Source of the DNA: Adiantum capillus-veneris | Lineage: Eukaryota; Streptophyta; Polypodiopsida; Polypodiales; Pteridaceae | NCBI GenBank assembly: GCA_014529385.2 | Contig: CM043943.1 | Coordinates: forward strand, 103,326,355-103,390,354 | DNA: 64,000 bases | Direction of reading: 5' to 3' | Shown here: positions 33,467-43,908 of the stretch, piece after piece | Layout of the letters: every line of letters starts with the position of its first letter | How positions within the stretch are numbered: the stretch's first letter is position 1 | Notes under the pieces: model-generated | Told to the model about the DNA's origin: nothing | The model's input: only the letters and a program-made list of their open reading frames with translations | Database searches by the model: none | Translations under genes and position numbers: made by a program

Positions 33467-35262
33467 ACTCGGAGTTTTCCGTTCTTCTTAGGTACTACCA
33501 CAATCGGAGATACCCAATCGGTGTGTTCAATCTCGTATATGAATTCAGCTTCCATTAGCTTATCTATCTCTTCCTTGATTCGCTTAGCAAAAGTATCATT
33601 ATATGTGTATGGTCTCTGTCTGCTAGGCTTTGCGTCTTGTTTCAGTGGGATTGAGTGTTGGCATATCGATGGGTCAACTCCCTTTAAGTCCTTATAAGAC
33701 CATGCAAACACATCCCTATACTCTCTGAGAAGACTCAAAAGTCTCTCTTCCTCGCCTGGAGACAAATCTGTGGCTATGTAGACCGGTCTAAGTGGCTCAC
33801 CTGGAGCTGCTAAATCAACTTTTTTTGCATCCTCCGGTCCGTCATAAGATTCGTTCTCCTTCCTCTCTCGAATAGGTGGGGTTAATATCACCTTCTTATC
33901 CTCTATTGTGAATTTCCTATAGTGAGAGGGAACATCCATGTTTTCCTTGATTTTGACGTTTTCGTTCTCTCCACTCTCAATTTCTGTCGTCCAAACTTCC
34001 TTCAGAGTTTTCTTGAGCTCTCTATACTTGTTTCTACGTTCTAACTTGGACTCCGTGTATTCTCTGTTGCGCTTGTTCTTTTTTGATTTTTCTGTTTCAG
34101 TTTTCGTTCCATTCTTTTGAACTTGATTTCTTGAGCCTCTTTTGTCTTTTCGTAAGCTCTTTTGATCACTGCCTCTCATTCTTCCAGAAATCTTATCCTT
34201 AACACAATCTTCAGCCTTTACTAGCATTAGGAATTGATTTTTTCCTCTTATTCTAGGCATCGGATTGGTTCTAACCCCTTTTGTTTTTTTCTTTGCTCTA
34301 TAGTGTTTCTGGCGTTGTTTAGTTTGGTTCGGAAAATCATAAAATCGGACATCCGTTATAGTTTCTTCGTTTCTGCTTGAATTGTTCGTTGACTCGTTGT
34401 CTGCTTCATTTCCCCACTCTGGATGATTGGGAATGTCGTGAAACACCTCTTCTTCATCTTCCTTTTCCAGTGTATCATTCTTTTCAGTTTCTTTTTCGAG
34501 TACAGTTCTCAACATGAAATACGGAACCACGTCGTACCCGTCCTTGTCGCAAAATTTCGTTGTGGGACCATCCGGAATTGCACAAACATCTAGGGTTGCT
34601 AGAATGTGTGTCCATTCTAATGGTTCAAACGTGTCCTCTGGAAAGGGTTCTCCTACATAAGTTTCGTCTTCGATAGCCCTTTCTAAAACACATTCTTCTC
34701 GTTTCAGACTTCCACATTTCGAAGCTCCACACATCCATAACTCCTTGGGTTTACCTAACCAAGCTGGAAATTCGGATCCCGCCAAAGTAGCTGAATCAAA
34801 CTCCTCTACCGGTGTTCGGTTCACATCTTTGTAGCTATGGTCTTTCAGGTTCACACGTGTAGTGGTTTCCATATTTCTCAAGTATATGTGATCGTAGCCC
34901 CAATCTTGGACCATTTTCAACTGTCTCATGAATGGTCTTCCCAATATGATATCATAGTTATTCTCCTTGGCAAAATCGACAATAGCAAAAGTATGTTCGT
35001 ATTCAATGCCGCAAGAAGTCACTACAACTTTCTCTAATAACCCCATAGGTTTCTCCATGTGTCCATCTGCTAATTGGAGTTTCAACCTAGTCTTCCTTAT
35101 TGCTGGTTTCCCCCATTTTTTCCAGATTTCTTTTGTAGCAATGGCTACCCCTGCTCCGCTGTTTAGTATTGCCATCGTGTTTACTCCTTGGAATTCAATT
35201 GGTAAGGTTGTATTCCCCTCTTCACCTTCGCAATACCCTCTGACCTTGTTTAAGGGTACAGG
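33406..35262 (-). CDS. Gypsy D pol N-terminus: protease 1 and RT start
   Basis: The frame opens after a TAG near 35263. Its first ATG (35175) begins MAILNSGAGVAIATKEIW, a retropepsin active-site loop in which the catalytic Asp is Asn (AAC). YDIILGRPFMRQLKMVQDW follows as the second family hallmark. A long hydrophilic, charged linker (about residues 140-480) comes next, then the RT start: CQHSIPLKQDAKPSRQRPY, EAEFIYEIEHTDWVSPIVVV, PKKNGKLRVCVNLKKVNA. The frame ends at 33406. The continuation RDNYPLPITDH lies in the frame of 29405-33466, one base away. Gag ends (TAA) a few bases upstream in another frame, so pol expression would need reinitiation, frameshifting or splicing. Confidence 0.88.
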   Translation of the reverse strand, partial: PVPLNKVRGYCEGEEGNTTLPIEFQGVNTMAILNSGAGVAIATKEIWKKWGKPAIRKTRLKLQLADGHMEKPMGLLEKVVVTSCGIEYEHTFAIVDFAKENNYDIILGRPFMRQLKMVQDWGYDHIYLRNMETTTRVNLKDHSYKDVNRTPVEEFDSATLAGSEFPAWLGKPKELWMCGASKCGSLKREECVLERAIEDETYVGEPFPEDTFEPLEWTHILATLDVCAIPDGPTTKFCDKDGYDVVPYFMLRTVLEKETEKNDTLEKEDEEEVFHDIPNHPEWGNEADNESTNNSSRNEETITDVRFYDFPNQTKQRQKHYRAKKKTKGVRTNPMPRIRGKNQFLMLVKAEDCVKDKISGRMRGSDQKSLRKDKRGSRNQVQKNGTKTETEKSKKNKRNREYTESKLERRNKYRELKKTLKEVWTTEIESGENENVKIKENMDVPSHYRKFTIEDKKVILTPPIRERKENESYDGPEDAKKVDLAAPGEPLRPVYIATDLSPGEEERLLSLLREYRDVFAWSYKDLKGVDPSICQHSIPLKQDAKPSRQRPYTYNDTFAKRIKEEIDKLMEAEFIYEIEHTDWVSPIVVVPKKNGKLRVCVNLKKVNAATIRTIIPCR

Positions 35263-35273
35263 CTAGCGTTCTT

Positions 35274-38200
35274 TTATGGTTTACTCAGCTCCTCTATGCT
35301 CTCTTGCAATCTCGATGTTGGATCTTTTATCCCGAATTTCTCCAAGCATTTTCCTACAGTGGTCCACATATGTGGTCTTAGCCTCAAAAGCTCAGCTAAA
35401 GTGATAGTGCATGTCACTGGTGTTGACAAGATCTCTATCAATCCTTGCGAGTCCATGACTTTTTCTGATGAGATTCTTCGTGAGGGAAGTGCTCTAATCT
35501 CGGATTTTGCTTCATACTCTCCTAGGTATGAAGGTAAAGTATTCAGTGAATGAGGTTTGCTCTCCATTGTTCTAACAGAGCCCCCATCTCCCCAGTAAGA
35601 TTGCAGATCCAAGTCCACTTGAGATCCTGCCTCAAATTCCACTATGGGAGGATTCCTGATGTCCTTTTCCCAATTTGTCTGATGAGCTTGGCAACTTAGC
35701 TCGTTTGCAAAGTTTGCCTCTCTTACTTGTTTCCAAAATTCATTGTAATCATCATCTCTTCCGTAAGACCTCTGTATGACTGGATGAAAACTCTCTATCT
35801 CCTGATCGGTTGTGTTCAACACTATGCGGTCATCCTTTTGTGTATTTTCAGGCTTTTGTGCACTGGGAGTCTTTTCAGCTACCCGTGAAACGATAGTCTC
35901 TTGCTGAATTGGGTTTTCCTTTCCACAATTCATTGTTTCTTTTGGTGGTTCTAATAAGTCTTGTGCAGTCTCGATCATTCTCTGGCACATTTCAAGTCTC
36001 TGCTTTTCCAATTCCGCGTTTGGGTATGTCATCCACCTCTGTTCTTGTGTTTGGTTGTTTTTTAACCTAGCTTCGTAAGCTCTCATCAGTGCGTCCAATG
36101 GTTCGTGTACTTTGTCGACTAGCATTGATCCCCCTGAGCTTAAGCTCGTTGTTTCTTTGATACTCTTTTGTTTCGTTCTTTCCGGGCTCATCTCTCGTTT
36201 CCCGTTTTGACTCTCAAGTTTTTCTAATCTAGCTTTGGTTTGCTTTAGTTCCTCAGCTAGAATAGCGTCTTCACGTTCTTTTCTCAACTTCATGCGTGCT
36301 TTTCTAACTTTCCATGTGTTTTTCTGACTCCGCGGTCCTTGACTAACCACTTCAGTCGCTAACTTTCCATTCTCAGGTTCTCTAGTGGTTTTCTTAGCTT
36401 GAGCTCTAGTAACAACTTGCGTTGGTATCAGAGTTTCATTTTCAGACCCACTGCTGGTAGGAATAGTTTCTAGCATATTCAATGTCGTCTTTTGCACTTT
36501 GTTTGGATTCTTTGAACAATCCTCAATGAAGTGAGTAACCCCACACTCAGTGCAATAAGCGTTAATTCTAATGATTTTCGTATGTGGGCAAACATTCATC
36601 AGATGGTCACCTCCACACTTGTAACAGGGTCCTAGTGCTGGTCTTGGTCCCATTTGATTCGTGCTTTGTGGATAGGATGGTCTTTGTCCTGTTAACCCTC
36701 CATGAGCTATGAACATCAATGTTCTTGCGTCCAAATTGTATCTCTCTTCATCAGAAGCACTTGTAGCTGTTGGTGATCCAACATTCCCAATCATGCCCCA
36801 TGGTTCTGGTTGTTTGGGTTCTTCTGGTGGGTAATACATAGTTGGAGACATGTGTGCACCAGATTCTTCATAATAGGCTTGAACAGGCACTAAGGCTTGT
36901 TCTTCCTGATTCTCTAAGGTTGGTGCATATCTAATGCCCACTGGTCTTGCTCCTGGTAAAGGTGGTTGTTGTCCCAATATCGGTTGCGGTCTTTCTATCC
37001 CCATAGGTCCTGGTACACTTCCCGTTGGGTATCGAGGTACTGGATGTATCTGAGGTGGTGCTAATTGAGCAGGAGGTGCGTACTGGCGCTCCCTTACATA
37101 CCCTTTGTTGTAATAACACTCCTCTGTTGGATGATTTGTCCATTTTTGTTCAATAGCACACCATTTCAGTGTTTTTGGCAATGGTTTTTGGTATGGTGCC
37201 ATCCTTTTTAGAGCATCTTCTATCATTTGCTCTACATTTGGCATGGTTGTTGTTTGAACATTCTTTTTAGTGGTAGTCTCGCTCGCTACGGAGGAGGAGC
37301 TACTGGATGCAAAATCTGTATCCGCTGACACCTCTCCATAAACCGTACAGTTATCCACTAAGTACAATGCCTCTCTCGTTACTTGCTCGAAACTTGTACA
37401 AGCTTTCAAGTGCAAGTCCTTCTTGAGAGTGTCGTTCCTCAGTCCCTCAATAAAGAGAACAGATAGTCTGTCATCTTGTGGTCGTTCACGTACTGGACAT
37501 CTCTCAATGTATTGTTTGAAGCGAAGTGAAGCTTCCTTCACTTTTTCGTGTTCTCTCTGTTTAAAAGCATATATTTGTGAGACCGTATTGTGCTTAATCC
37601 CTCGTTTTCAGAATTCCTCAGCAAACTCTCTTAGCAAATGGTCAATGTCATGGAATCCCCCTATGTTCATTGGTTGAAACCATGTCAATGCAGTTTCTTT
37701 TAGAGTAAGACCAAATCCCTCGTATTGTGTATGGAAATCTGTTATCTGCTCAGCTCTTAAGACTTGCTTAAAGAGTGACACATGTGCATACGAATCTCCT
37801 GAACCACCACACTTCTTTGGCATACACTTCGCTACTTGAGATGGTCTCATACGTCTATGGTCTGCTACCAATCTCATTGCTCCTCTGTCCCGGCTAAAGC
37901 TTTCTCTAGCATCATGGACTTCATGGGTTACCCTTGTCGGTTCCCCTGCCCTGAATCTACTACTAGGAGGTAAATGTGATGGTTCCGCTTCGAACCTTGG
38001 ACCTGGAGTGGTATACGTGGGGATTGGAACTGCACTACCTCGATTCATCTCCATTGACTCTCTGGAATGTAACGATCCCATTGGTCCGAGCTTCGAGTCC
38101 CAAGGTTGACTGAAAGAGTCGGCAACCTGAGTTCTTTGTCCTCCTGTTGTCATTGAGTTTTGCACTCCAGTTGTTGGTGCTGGTCTATGTGAGCTAGAAG

Positions 38201-38499
38201 TAACATAATACTGATGTAGTGGTCCCCCAAAGTATGTATATCCTTTGAATTCTCTCTTGCCCATTGTTGAGTATTGCCTCCCATACTTGTCGTAAGCGGC
38301 AATTTTCACTTCTGATCCCTCTGTGTAGGTAAAGACAGAGTCTTTTTTTGTCTGTCAACTCTCCGGTGTAGGGTTCTTCACATCTATAATAGAGATCTTG
38401 CTCCCCATTATTATATTTGTATAGCCCCACATAGATGTTATCAGTGTTGATCCTTGTAGTTTCATTCTCTCTTCTTAACCTCGCATTAGGGAAGTTCAT
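35274..38499 (-). pseudogene. Gypsy D gag, two lesions
   Basis: Open pieces 38499-38194, 38309-37608 and 37541-35274. The capsid region around 37800-37350 reads YAHVSLFKQVLRAEQITDF, KETALTWFQPMNIGGFHDID, REHEKVKEASLRFKQYIERC, typical of retrotransposon gag. Two zinc knuckles follow near 36640-36500: CYKCGGDHLMNVC and CTECGVTHFIEDC (both CX2CX3HX4C). The C-terminal half is charged and coiled-coil-prone. Pieces two and three share one frame and are split only by a TGA at 37608-37610 (an Arg CGA to TGA would explain it). The first piece is shifted by one base near a T homopolymer at about 38341-38347. The N-terminus at 38499 lies just inside the 5' break of the element. Confidence 0.85.
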
Positions 38500-38519
38500 T
38501 ATTGGTGCTTTCTCCTTGT

Positions 38520-38770
38520 CTTATAAGACTAATTCTCTTTTTATTGTGCACAAATTTAAGTAGTATGCATGCTTAGAATCATGTTTGTGATGACGACGTC
38601 TCTCAAACACCAAGTAGAATTTGTCACTCTACTTTGGGAGAATGAAATGGACTCAAGAGCAGACATGCTTGCGGTAGCTAAGTCTCCCAAGCCCCAAATG
38701 GATTAGTCATCCATCTTGGAATGATGTCGAAGGGTAAAAAGGGATCCTCTACCCGGATCGCCTAGGTCAC
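38520..38770 (+). mobile_element. Chromovirus 3'-UTR fragment, plus strand
   Basis: This segment matches the reverse complement of 1046-1280 almost along its length (shared words TATTGTGCACAAA, AGTATGCATGCTTA, ACACCAAGTAGA, GCAGACATGCTTGCGG, GGGATCCTCTAC). It is therefore a fragment of the same family as gypsy 1, in the opposite orientation. Similarity stops near 38770. Up to 39113 nothing else is recognised. Confidence 0.8.
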
Positions 38771-39113
38771 AAGGAACACAAAGATTGTATTGTACCAAGT
38801 CTCTCTCAATGTGAGAATCTATAATACACTCCACATAAATCCGGTCCTCAACTGTTGTCACGTTCTCTAATTCTCTCTCTTGCAAAAGTATTGTTCATGC
38901 CAAGTTATTTAAGTATAATGGTTGTGTTGCTATCGCTAATTAAGTTCACCCTCTATGTTCTCAACGTAGTCTCATAAAAATACTCACTATATTCTCTTAA
39001 TTCCGCTATTCTCAATGTTCATAGGCCATTTCCATTGATCGTACTGTTGTTGGGGGAGAAGTATGTTCCTTCCTTGCCAATTATTTGTACAATCAAGCTT
39101 ATGAATCTCTTCT

Positions 39114-39339
39114 TGTTACCATATACATGTGGTAGTGATGTGTGTGAACACACTAGGACCGTCGGTGCATTTTTCCCCTCTTTAGGAGGTTTTTCCCCCG
39201 AGCATTGTATATACGCCCTTCACTCTAGGGCTATCTATCTTTCCAATGCACACTAAGTAACACTCTCTCTATTGTGTGCTTTGAGCTTCCTTCGTCTTCT
39301 CCAAGTTGTGTGTGTTTCTCTGCAACCCTAATTCCAACA
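39114..39339 (+). mobile_element. Copia B1 5' LTR
   Basis: A 226-bp block, TGTTACCATATACATG to CTAATTCCAACA. It contains a TATA-like TGTATATACGCCC about halfway and ends two bases before the primer-binding site. Confidence 0.95.
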
Positions 39340-39341
39340 AT

Positions 39342-39356
39342 TGGTATCAGAGCAGG
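39342..39356 (+). promoter_or_regulatory. Primer-binding site (initiator tRNA-Met), B1
   Basis: TGGTATCAGAGCAGG, complementary to the 3' end of plant initiator tRNA-Met, directly downstream of the LTR. This sets minus-strand cDNA priming. The equivalent site in B2 (43558-43572) reads TGGTATCAGAGTAGG, one base off. Confidence 0.93.
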
Positions 39357-39701
39357 TCACATCCTCTCGGGCTTAGTCGCCAACTGCTCCAGCACACGCC
39401 TGCTCACTTTCTCCGAATACAGTGAGGTTTGGCAAGCGTTCGCAGGTCGACATAATTTTTGGGCAAGCTCATAGAGCTTAGCCTGCTCAAATTTTTTATT
39501 CGGGCTCATTTCAGCCTCCGTTTCCACTACAGGCAGGTCTGCACATGCTATTTCGTCATGTTGTGCAAAATTTTTGTCAGTGCCATTTTCTGCATAACAG
39601 GTGCCTTACAGTCTTCTACGGTTTGTTCTATATAGCACGTCTTGTTCCCGCTTCATTTCTCCTCTTTTCGGGCAGTTTTCACATTAGGTGCAACATTTAC
39701 C

Positions 39702-40633
39702 ATGGCTGACAACAACACAGATGTGTTCAAGATGTTTGCTGTTGAGGACAGGTTGGATGGGGACAATTAGCCTATGTGAGCTTACATGATGCAACATGTT
39801 CTTGTGCCAAAGGGCATCTAGAATATTGTGCAGGGCATTGATGTACGTTCTGGTTCTGAGGATACAGGCGATGTTGAGGATGTTGCAGGTCTTGCTGCAA
39901 GGATTGCTGCTATTAGAGTTGTTTTGCTTACGACAGAATAATCTCGTTGGGATGTAAAGGATGTGCAGGCTCATGCATTGATTGCGTTGTCTGTGAAGCG
40001 CACCATCATTCCTCACATCCGTTCAACAAAATCTGCAAAACAGGCTTGGGATATTTTGGTTGGTCTTTATGCAAGTCACAATGAGGCTAAAATTGCTTTG
40101 CTGCGTAAAGAGCTGGAGTCAAAGATTATGCATGAGGAAGATGATATGGACACTTTCCTTGCTAGTGTCAAGGATATCAATGAGCAACTTATTTCTGTAG
40201 GTGAAGTCATTTCAGACAGTTCCCTTGTGCAGATTGTTCTTCATGCCTTACCAGATTCCTACCAGACTTTTGCTAGTACTTGGAGACTGATGACCCAAGG
40301 AAATCCTGAAGTTGTCAAGTTTGATGCATTATGCACATTGCTGTTGCAAGAGTCACTTTCTAGAAAAAACAAGACTAGGCAGTGTGCAGTTGAACAGGCT
40401 TTTATTGCTTCTTAGAGAAAGGGTGGTAACAGCAATACAGCCACTTCTTATGGTTTTGCTGCGAGTGGAAAAAATTCCGTTCTTAATGCTTCTGCTTGTA
40501 GCAATTCGTCTAGAAATTCTGGTGATAAGGGCAAAAAGAAAATGCGTTGCCATTATTGTAAAGCTAATGATCACTTGATCAAGTCGTGTCCTAAGTTGAA
40601 GGCCAAAGATGCTAAGAAGAAAGAGGGTGGTTC
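39702..40633 (+). pseudogene. Copia B1 gag
   Basis: ATG at 39702 opens MADNNTDVFKMFAVEDRLDG. Stops interrupt it (GDN*PMWAY, PKGI*NIVQ, TTE*SRWD). The UBN2 core is open from 39963: KQAWDILVGLYASHNEAKI, DMDTFLASVKDINEQL, QTFASTWRLMTQGNPEVV. The zinc knuckle CHYCKANDHLIKSC (CX2CX4HX4C) is complete near 40547-40590. Right after KKKEGGS the sequence jumps into integrase, so protease and the integrase N-terminal half are deleted. It would form the virus-like particle. Confidence 0.88.
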
Positions 40634-40983
40634 CCCGTTCCGATCGAGGGGGGAGTATATGTCTCATGAATTTAATGCAATTCTGGCTAGTCGTGGGATA
40701 AAACACCAATGTCCAGTGCCTTATACACCTCAGAAAAAATGGTGTTGCTGAGAGGAAAAACAAGTCACTTACGGAAATGGGACGATGTATGGTCAAAAGT
40801 CAAGCTTTGCCGCATTCTTTTTGGCTTGAGGCCATCATGTGTGCCACTTATGTACTAAACAGGTGTCCTATGAAAGCTTTGCAGTCTATTACTCCATCTA
40901 AAGCATGGCATGATAGAAAGCCTTCTATTGAGCACATGCGTGTTTTTGGCTGTTTGGCATATGCTTTGGTGCCACAAACATAG
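40634..40983 (+). pseudogene. Copia B1 integrase 3' half
   Basis: Begins at FRSRGEYMSHEFNAILASRG, equivalent to SDRGGEYMSHEFN in the other copies, and runs through the Glu region (PQKKWCC, shifted one base where PQQNGVAERKN is expected). It continues to HSFWLEAIMCATYVLNRCP and the shared TAG at 40981-40983. The first catalytic Asp and the zinc module are absent because of the internal deletion that joins gag to this point. Not functional. Confidence 0.88.
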
Positions 40984-43253
40984 CGCAGAAAATTGGATGA
41001 TAAGGATGTCGAATGTATTTTTGTTGGATCATCCGCAAACAAAACGTATTCTGGTTTCACGAGATGTAGTGTTTGTGGAAGATCTGTTCAGCCCTTGCTG
41101 TCATGTACTAGAGACAGTAATGTAAGCTCACAGGACATTATGACACTTTGTTGCCTCTTTTCAGTGGTGGAAATACAAATGTAAGTTCAATTGAGGCAAA
41201 TGTACAACCTATGGGGGTTTTTGAAAATGTTACAAATCAGCCTATTACTAATGCAGATGTACATGATGTACTTGATGAGGAAAGGGCCGAAAATGAGTAG
41301 GCTAGAGGTATGCCAAAATGGCTGGTGCACACTTTGCGTGACAGTAAATTGGATGCACCTTTGTCTAGTCGTACTCGTTCAGGCTCTCGCCATGCATCTT
41401 ATGCATCAGATTGTTATGCTTTGGCTGTGTCTAGCTTACATGATGTTGAGGAGCCTCTGTCTTTTGATGAAGCACAGAATTCAAAAAATTGGATGGCTGC
41501 CATGCAATCAGAATATGATGCACTTATAGAAAATGACACGTGGACTCTATGTGATTTGCCTCCTGGCAAAAAGGCCATTGGTACGAAGTGGATTTACAAG
41601 TTGAAATGCAAGCCGGATGGTGAGATCGATCGCCATAAGGCTCGACTTGTTGCAAAGGGTTATGCACAACAAAAAGTCATAGATTATGAAGAGACTTTTG
41701 CTCCCACTTGGGTATGACTACTGTACGTTTTCTATGTGCATTGGCAGCTCATTTTGGTTGGGATGTACATCAATCGGACATTGTTACTCCTTTCTTGAAT
41801 GATGACATATTTGAGGAAGTTTATGTAACGCAGCCTCGCGGTTTTGTCATAAAAGGACAAGAGGACAAAGTGTGCAGATGTAAGAAGGCTTTGTATGGGT
41901 TGAAGCAATCTCCTCGTGCTTGGTATGAGAAAGCTGACACTTATTTGGTCAAACGAGGCTTTCGTAACAGTCCAACAGAAAGCACATTGTATGGAAAGCG
42001 TGAGCGTGATGTACTTATCATTGTGGTTCTTTATGTTGATGATTTGCTGATCATTGGACCAAATGAGAGACATATTGCTGAAATGAAAGCTGATTTGAAT
42101 GCTACTTTCAAAATGAAAGATTTGGGGCTATTGCATCATTACTTGGGTACACAGTTTGAACAGTGTGATGGTGGTATTGCCTCCTGTTAGAAAAGTTACA
42201 TAGAGACATTGCTATGTAAGTTTGGACTCGAGGATTGCAAACCTATTGCCACTCCCGTGGGAACAGGTTTGAAGTTGAGTCTCCATGATGCTGGCGATCC
42301 TGTTGATGTCACTCTTTACTTCGTTAGCGTAGGAGCCTATTTCAAATCTGTGGCCTCTGGTTAAACCACGTGGAAGAGCTTTTTTGACGGCTCATTCTGG
42401 CTTTATTAATCAGACTTTTTTAATCGCAAGCAACACTCCTTCTCTCAATATCTTAGACAAATTAATAGCATCAAATAAACAAAATTTGTTCTCATTTGAG
42501 AAGTGCTGAAATGGCATATATAGTTTTTGATATTTTACTGAATCTTAATTCGATACGAACGCAGCTAACATGCACTCTAGTTATCAAACTGCTGTTGGGT
42601 GCCTCATTTATGTACGCAACACGAGGTCGGATATTCAATTTGCAGTCTCACAGGTCAATAGATTTATGCATAGCCCAGGGTCTAAGCATTGGTAGGCTGT
42701 CAAGAGGATTTTCCGCTACCTTAGTGGAACTTTACATCCTGGCTTGTTTTATCCCAAGGGGGGATCGTTGCCGCCAGACTTACATGCTTTTTCGGACTCA
42801 GACTGGGCTGATTGTTTTGACACATAAGTGTCCACAAGTGGTTTTTGTTTCATGCTTGGGAATTCATGTATATCATGGTTGAGCAAGAAGCAACCTATTG
42901 TGGACACTTCGAGTTGTGAGGCTGAGTACAGGGCAGTCTTCACACCTACGGTTGAGTGTGTATGGCTTAGACACCTTATGGTTGATTTGGGTGTTGGACA
43001 GGACACTGCCAACACTATCTACATTGACAGTCAGAGCGCATTGGCAGTTGCAAGGAACCCAGTTTTTCATGCTCGCACAAAGCACATTGAGGTGCATTAC
43101 GACTATGTCAGGGAGACGCTCTCAGCAGGAGAGATCACCTTGGCTTATGTGCCAACACAAGACAGCCTTGCAGATCTTTTCACAAAGGTTTTGTCTCGTG
43201 AGAAGCTGGAAGCTTTTCGCAAAGCTTTAGGCTTACTCTCCTTTGTGGACTGA
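40984..43253 (+). pseudogene. Copia B1 RT-RNase H
   Basis: RT segments at 41310-41717 and 41708-42190 include [28 protein letters not shown] and VVLYVDDLLIIG. A frameshift at ACTTGGGTATG (about 41706-41717) is identical to one in B3. A stop ends the frame after GGIASC at 42190. A 265-bp insertion (42320-42584) splits the RT end. RNase H follows at 42585-43253 with SCEAEYRAVF, IYIDSQSALAV and ADLFTKVL. The polypurine tract CCAGTGGGGCTT before the next LTR has two pyrimidine interruptions. Confidence 0.9.
42320..42584 (+). mobile_element. 265-bp insertion in copia B1, possible SINE
   Basis: Absent from A and B3 at the same point (ACTCTTTAC followed directly by CAAACTGCTG). The insert begins TCGTTAGCGTAGGAGCC, near a Pol III A-box (TRGCNNAGYNGG), and some 30 bp on reads GGTTAAACCAC, weakly B-box like. 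The flanks ACTCTTTAC and ACTCTAGTTAT are an imperfect possible target duplication. The rest is AT-rich without coding potential. A degenerate SINE or filler DNA are both possible. Confidence 0.45.
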
Positions 43254-43328
43254 TTATGTCCTCAGGGCATGGCACTTTCCTTTACTCATGTGCGAGCTCT
43301 CGTGCACCGCATCACTCCAGTGGGGCTT

Positions 43329-43555
43329 TGTTACCATATACATGTGGTAGTGATGTGTGTGAACACACTAGGACCGCCGGGGCATTTTTTCCCTCTTTAG
43401 GAGGTTTTTCCCCCCGAGCATTGTATATACGCCCATCACTCTAGGGCTATCTATCTTTCCAATGCACACTAAGTAACACTCTCTCTATTGTGTGCTTTGA
43501 GCTTCCTTCGTCTTCTCCAAGTTGTGTGCGTCTCTCTGCAACCCTAATTCCAACA
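43329..43555 (+). mobile_element. Copia LTR shared between B1 and B2
   Basis: A 227-bp block, TGTTACCATATACATG to CTAATTCCAACA. It follows the B1 end and precedes the B2 primer-binding site, so it serves as 3' LTR of B1 and 5' LTR of B2, as expected after LTR-LTR recombination. Confidence 0.95.
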
Positions 43556-43908
43556 ATTGGTATCAGAGTAGGTTACGTCCTCCCAAGCTCAGTCGGCACC
43601 TGCTCCAGGACACGTTTGCTCACTTTCTCCGATTACAATGAGGCGTTCGCAGGTCGACAAGAATTTTGGGCAAGCTCGTGGAGCTTAGCCTACTCAGATT
43701 TCTGATTCGGGCTCATTTCAGCCTCCGTTTCCACTACAGGTAGGTCTGCACAAGCTATTTTATCATTTTGTGCAGAATTTTTGTCAGTGCCATTTTCTGC
43801 ATAATAGGTGCCTTACACTCTTCTATGGTTTGTTCTATATAGCACGTGTTGTTCCCGCTTCATTTCTCCTCTTTTCGGGCAGTTTTCACATCAGGTGCAA
43901 CATTTACC

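Larger units (their letters stand above)
22315..38520 (-). mobile_element. Giant Ty3/gypsy element D, 5' LTR missing
   Basis: Minus-strand order: gag, pol, spacer with palindromes, extra ORF, polypurine tract, 952-bp LTR; at least 16.2 kb. Few lesions are seen (one gag stop, one gag shift, one pol shift), so it is younger than its neighbours. At about 38520 it meets a plus-strand fragment of another chromovirus, and neither a 5' LTR nor a primer-binding site was recognised. Treating gag-pol and the extra ORF as one element is an inference from collinearity and orientation. A composite of two elements remains possible. Confidence 0.65.
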
